64,000 nucleotides of DNA from NCBI GenBank assembly GCA_031370825.1, contig JANMRB010000108.1:1-64000 (forward strand), in the 5' to 3' direction. This DNA is from JAENVT01 sp031370825 (lineage in GTDB: Bacteria; Actinomycetota; Acidimicrobiia; Acidimicrobiales; Ilumatobacteraceae). The translations under genes were made by a program, and so were the position numbers. The notes below the pieces were generated by a model that was not told the origin of the DNA, made no database searches, and was given only the letters and a program-made list of their open reading frames with translations. Positions 60,735 to 64,000 of this stretch are shown here, one piece after another; within the stretch, counting starts at the first letter, position 1; every line of letters begins with the position of its first letter.

Positions 60735-60816
60735 CGACCAATCATCGCGCTTCACGCGGAACCCCTGCGACAGAAGCCGAGTGCGAGCTCGGCGAACGAA
60801 CTGCGGCGCAGGCAAT

Positions 60817-60822
60817 TACAGT
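60817..60822 (+). promoter_or_regulatory. -10 box TACAGT of the acyl-CoA dehydrogenase gene
   Basis: TACAGT ends 8 nt before the ATG at 60831. Confidence 0.5.
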
Positions 60823-60830
60823 CTTTTGCT

Positions 60831-62063
60831 ATGGATTTCCAGCTACCTGATGCGGACGATCCTCGCCGCGTGGCTGTGCGCGAGTGGCTCGACGATCACC
60901 CGAAGCCGACCAGCAAGCAACTCGCCGAGGCCGGGTACGTGGCATCGCAGTGGCCTGCCCCATGGGGGCTCGCCGCCGATCCCATCCATCAGCTGATCAT
61001 CGACGACGAGTTGTCGAAGGCAAAGATCCGCCGCCCGGTGAACCCGATCGGCATCGGTTGGGCGGGACCGACTCTGCTCTACGCGGGCACCGAGGATCAG
61101 CAGCGGCGCTATCTGCCGCCGATGCTGTCGGGCGAAGAGTTCTGGTGCCAGCTGTTCAGTGAGTCCGGCAGCGGCAGCGATCTCGCCAGTCTTGGTACCC
61201 GTGCGGTGCGCGACGGCGACGAGTTCGTCGTCAACGGACAGAAGATCTGGACCAGTGGCGCGCAGCACTCGGCCTTCGGGATCCTTCTAGCCCGAACTGA
61301 TCCGGACGTGCCGAAGCACAAGGGCATCACGTACTTCATCTGTCCGATGAATGCTGCTGGCATCGAAGTTCGTCCCATCACCGAGATGACCGGCGGGCAC
61401 ACGTTCAACGAGGTCTTCTTCATGGACGTGCGCATCCCTGCGGGCAATGTGGTTGGAGAGCTCAACGACGGGTGGAGGCTTGCCAAGATCACGCTCGGCA
61501 ACGAGCGCATCTCACTGTCGTCGGGCGGCGTGTTGTGGGGAAATGGACCCACCGCGTTGGAGTTGATCGAGTCGATCACCGACCGTGGGCCGGTGACGGA
61601 CCCGAACATGCGCCAACGAATCGCCGACATCTACATCGAGCACACGCTGCTCGATCTCATCCGCCTGCGCACGTTGAGCGCTCGGCTGAAGGGCCAGCAG
61701 CCTGGCCCGGAGGCCAGTGTGCGCAAGATCCTTGCCGACGAGCACGGCCAGCACGTCATGGCCTTGGCCCGCGATTATGTCGGGGCCGCTGCAATGTTGA
61801 CCGGTGGCGACGGGCTGCAAGAGTTCGTGCCGGGAACCGACACCAAAGGGCTCGGGCCCGACAAGCCCGCCGGCGGATTGCTGCATCCAGGCTGGTATGA
61901 CGGCTTCCTGTTCAGTCAGGCCCTCACCATCGGAGGCGGTACCGGCGACGTGCAGCGCAACATCGTCGGTGAACGAGTGCTCGGTCTGCCACACGATGTC
62001 GACGTCACCACCGGGATGAGTTGGGCCGAGACGCAACGCGCCGGACGGGTCCCGGCCGGCTAG
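60831..62063 (+). CDS. acyl-CoA dehydrogenase, second copy
   Basis: 410 residues: WCQLFSESGSGSDLASLGT and FVVNGQKIWTSGAQHSAFGILLARTD in the beta domain, and C-terminal FSQALTIGGGTGDVQRNIVGERVLGLP. The short N-terminus and GGGTGDVQ motif place it with the actinobacterial FadE group used on sterol-side-chain or unusual acyl-CoAs, where such enzymes may be heteromers; here only one subunit is present. The ATG at 60831 follows TACAGT by 8 nt. Its stop overlaps the ABC gene stop (CTAG). Confidence 0.9.
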   Translation: MDFQLPDADDPRRVAVREWLDDHPKPTSKQLAEAGYVASQWPAPWGLAADPIHQLIIDDELSKAKIRRPVNPIGIGWAGPTLLYAGTEDQQRRYLPPMLSGEEFWCQLFSESGSGSDLASLGTRAVRDGDEFVVNGQKIWTSGAQHSAFGILLARTDPDVPKHKGITYFICPMNAAGIEVRPITEMTGGHTFNEVFFMDVRIPAGNVVGELNDGWRLAKITLGNERISLSSGGVLWGNGPTALELIESITDRGPVTDPNMRQRIADIYIEHTLLDLIRLRTLSARLKGQQPGPEASVRKILADEHGQHVMALARDYVGAAAMLTGGDGLQEFVPGTDTKGLGPDKPAGGLLHPGWYDGFLFSQALTIGGGTGDVQRNIVGERVLGLPHDVDVTTGMSWAETQRAGRVPAG

Positions 62064-62869
62064 GCCGACGCGCCGCCGTAACGCCGCAGACCGCGCTTCC
62101 AACACCACCTCGAGACGACGAGCAGCACCACCGTGAACGCGACCATCACCACCACAGACTGCCAGGCGAGCCTGCCGGTCACGGCTTCCGATGGAACTGT
62201 GATGGCAAAGGCGAGCGGAATGATGAACGTCAAGCCGTAGCGCAGCCAACCCGGGTAGATCCCCACCGGATATTGGCCAGCGCGGAACAAGCCGTCGAAC
62301 AGTTCCTGGACCTCGTCGATCCGGACCAACCAGAACGAGGCTGAGGCAAGCATCAGCCAGAAGCAGTAGATCGATACCAGCCCGCTGAGCAACAGGGCGA
62401 CGAAGGCGACGATGTCCTGCCATCGCGCGGACGGGCTCATCTGCACCAGCGCGACGACCAGCACCGCCAGGCCGACAAGCACATCGGTGAGCTGCCAGAA
62501 CCGGACATCGCGGATGCTGACGAGCAGCTGCGCATCGGCCGGTTTGGTCAGCGCGAAGTCGAGCTTGCCTTCCCGCACGTCGCTGACGACGCGCTGCATG
62601 TTGGGCTGTATGAACGTCCGGATGACACCGCCCACGAGGGTGAACACGCCCATCACTGCGAGCAACTGCGGACGACTCCATCCGCCGAGGTCGTCCGTCT
62701 TCGAGAACACCACGGCGAGGATCACGAGACCGGTCCCGACCGTCATCAGTGACTGCACCAGTTGCAGGAAGAAGTTGATGCGGTACTGCATCTCGTTCAT
62801 GACGCCGATGCGCATGAACGTGGCCGTCAGTCGCGTTCTTCCGCCACGTTGGCGGGTCGCGGGGCTCAT
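62060..62869 (-). CDS. ABC-2 family transporter permease, subunit B
   Basis: 269 residues with six membrane helices: MRIGVMNEMQYRINFFLQLVQ start, then LVILAVVFS, the conserved PNMQRVVSDVREGKLDFALTKPAD coupling segment and RFWQLTDVLVGLAVLVVALV. ABC2_membrane_6-type (PF06182) exporters pair with a second permease and an ATPase, as here. ATG at 62869 overlaps the preceding gene (ATGA). Confidence 0.88.
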   Translation of the reverse strand: MSPATRQRGGRTRLTATFMRIGVMNEMQYRINFFLQLVQSLMTVGTGLVILAVVFSKTDDLGGWSRPQLLAVMGVFTLVGGVIRTFIQPNMQRVVSDVREGKLDFALTKPADAQLLVSIRDVRFWQLTDVLVGLAVLVVALVQMSPSARWQDIVAFVALLLSGLVSIYCFWLMLASASFWLVRIDEVQELFDGLFRAGQYPVGIYPGWLRYGLTFIIPLAFAITVPSEAVTGRLAWQSVVVMVAFTVVLLVVSRWCWKRGLRRYGGASA

Positions 62870-63660
62870 CCGCCGACCGAGCTGAAGCGCCGCACGGCTC
62901 GTGGCCACACGATGGACAGCAACCCGATTCCGACCAGGATCCATGCCACCTGCATGCCGAGCCCGATGAACAGGTCACGGGTCTTGATCGGCCCGGTCAG
63001 CGCGACGATCGGAAAGCTGAACGTCCATCGGAAGGGGAAGTACCACGTCAAGGACTGGAACCACTTGGGCATCAGCACCAGGGGGAACACCCGGCCCGAC
63101 AGCAACATCTCACTGAGGATGTACGCCTCGAAGATGGCACTCACGCGTGTGGTCCAGAACGTGATCAAACCGAGGGACCATTGCAGGATCGCGCGAATGA
63201 GGTATGCACCCCAGATCGCAAAGAAGAACACGACGCATTGCAAAGGGCTGGGGCTCAGCGTGGGGCGGAACAGCAGAACCAGCACCGCGGCGATTGGGAT
63301 CCACAACAGCAACACGACCAACTTCCACCCCGCGAAGCTCGCCAAGTCTTCGTGGATCGGATGCACCGGTTTCATCAACTGGCCGGAGAGGATCCCGTCC
63401 TTGATCCGCTCCTCCCACGCGAACGGGGTGAGGACGATGTTCATGTTCCGAACGAGGGTCCAGACGATGTAGTACGCCGCGAATGCGCCCGGTGTCAGGC
63501 CGTCGATCGAGCCACCGTGCGCACGAGCAATCGTCGACCAGACGACGAGGTACACCACGGGCTCGGCGATCATGCCGATCATGTAGAAGTAGTTGGCGGC
63601 GCGGTATTGGAACTGCGTCAAGACTGACTGGCGCATGTGCGCCGCGTAGAGCGAGATCAC
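62866..63660 (-). CDS. ABC-2 family transporter permease, subunit A
   Basis: 264 residues, GTG start overlapping the ATPase stop (GTGA). Six helices with ERIKDGILSGQLMKPVHPI, the same coupling-segment pattern as the partner (GxLxxxLxKP), LSPSPLQCVVFFFAIWG and MPKWFQSLTWYFPFRW. Pairs with the product of the next gene. Substrate unknown. Confidence 0.88.
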   Translation of the reverse strand: MISLYAAHMRQSVLTQFQYRAANYFYMIGMIAEPVVYLVVWSTIARAHGGSIDGLTPGAFAAYYIVWTLVRNMNIVLTPFAWEERIKDGILSGQLMKPVHPIHEDLASFAGWKLVVLLLWIPIAAVLVLLFRPTLSPSPLQCVVFFFAIWGAYLIRAILQWSLGLITFWTTRVSAIFEAYILSEMLLSGRVFPLVLMPKWFQSLTWYFPFRWTFSFPIVALTGPIKTRDLFIGLGMQVAWILVGIGLLSIVWPRAVRRFSSVGG

Positions 63661-64000
63661 GAAACGTCACCCGCGTCGGCGAACACCTGCTCGATCACGT
63701 CATCGATCGGCGGATCTTCGATGGTCAGATCGACCACGTCGTAGTCGGCGAGCAGCCGGGTGGTCACCGATGCGGTGTCGGCTCGCAAGGCGCGGATGGT
63801 GATCTCCTCGCCGTCGGCCAGCCGCGCGGTGATCGTGCGTTGGGTCGTGAACCGTTCGCCGAGGGTGGTCAGGTCACCATCGAACACCAACCGGCCGCGG
63901 TGGATGACGATCACCCGTTTGCACAAGGCCTGGACATCCGCCATGTAGTGGCTGGTGAGAATGACCGTGGCGCCGTGGCGAGTGTTGTAGTCCGCGATGA
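63657..64000 (-). CDS. ABC transporter ATP-binding protein (C-terminal part; rest beyond window)
   Basis: The frame is open to the window edge and reads, from the right edge, GATVILTSHYMADVQALC (H-loop His) then KRVIVIHRGRLVFDGDL and a C-terminal regulatory-like extension (about 70 residues, ending VIEQVFADAGDVS). Walker A and B lie outside the window. It energises the two permeases that follow with 4-bp overlaps, so all three form one operon. Confidence 0.9.
   Translation of the reverse strand, partial: IADYNTRHGATVILTSHYMADVQALCKRVIVIHRGRLVFDGDLTTLGERFTTQRTITARLADGEEITIRALRADTASVTTRLLADYDVVDLTIEDPPIDDVIEQVFADAGDVS

Overview
The window is a gene-dense, high-GC stretch of an actinobacterial chromosome. 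Several things point to Actinomycetota, and most likely to an Ilumatobacter-like member of the class Acidimicrobiia (inference, not proven): a mycothiol S-conjugate amidase homologue, two F420-type LLM oxidoreductases, Ku with a stand-alone LigD polymerase domain, a WS/DGAT acyltransferase, an actinobacterial DsbE/MPT53-like lipoprotein, and many start codons placed 6-9 nt behind a TANNNT box (leaderless transcripts). No rRNA, tRNA, CRISPR array or complete insertion sequence was found.

Layout. 1-6.4 kb: a PobA-like hydroxylase cut by the window edge, an aldo/keto reductase, a MarR regulator overlapping an ArgJ-type acetyltransferase, and a divergent YceI/VOC pair. 6.5-9.4 kb: secreted or membrane proteins, including a DsbE-like lipoprotein whose reading frame crosses a TGA exactly at the first redox cysteine (candidate selenoprotein). 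9.4-14 kb: a lipoate block, lpdA - E2 acyltransferase - a natural LipB-LipA fusion. 14-19.3 kb: an M24 peptidase, a lipoprotein, a structured untranslated region with a terminator (candidate ncRNA or leader), Ku and LigD-Pol. 19.3-28.9 kb: MFS/amidase operon, a two-component system, an LLM oxidoreductase, a channel-like membrane protein, and tandem intramembrane proteases (rhomboid and a divergent CPBP). 28.9-42.2 kb: mostly metabolic genes (acyl-CoA dehydrogenase, Mca, NudC, S9 peptidase, and an operon of glutamine-synthetase-like enzyme, class I amidotransferase and unknowns), with a 258-bp inverted-repeat-bounded element. 42.4-51.5 kb: WS/DGAT, then an accessory-looking locus of HprK-like kinase, two GT4 glycosyltransferases, NTP_transf_5 nucleotidyltransferase, B12-binding radical SAM enzyme and ABC exporter. 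51.5-55.5 kb: a copper-type locus (CopC-CopD fusion, membrane protein, YcnI, ECF sigma factor) with five small indels crowded into about 1.2 kb. 55.5-64 kb: HD-GYP protein, PAP2 phosphatase, PD-(D/E)XK nuclease, LapA-like protein, LLM oxidoreductase, acyl-CoA dehydrogenase and a three-gene ABC-2 exporter that runs off the right edge.

How the genes work together. lpdA, the E2 gene and lipBA provide the E2 and E3 subunits of a 2-oxoacid dehydrogenase and the enzymes that put lipoyl groups on the E2. Ku and LigD-Pol are two thirds of a bacterial NHEJ system; the ligase is not here. CopC-CopD, YcnI and the sigma factor are plausibly one copper-homeostasis group. The 44-51.5 kb genes look like a biosynthesis and export locus for a modified peptide or glycoconjugate, but no precursor gene is evident. 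A roughly 75-bp palindromic repeat is present three times between genes (1.7, 30.3 and 42.3 kb).
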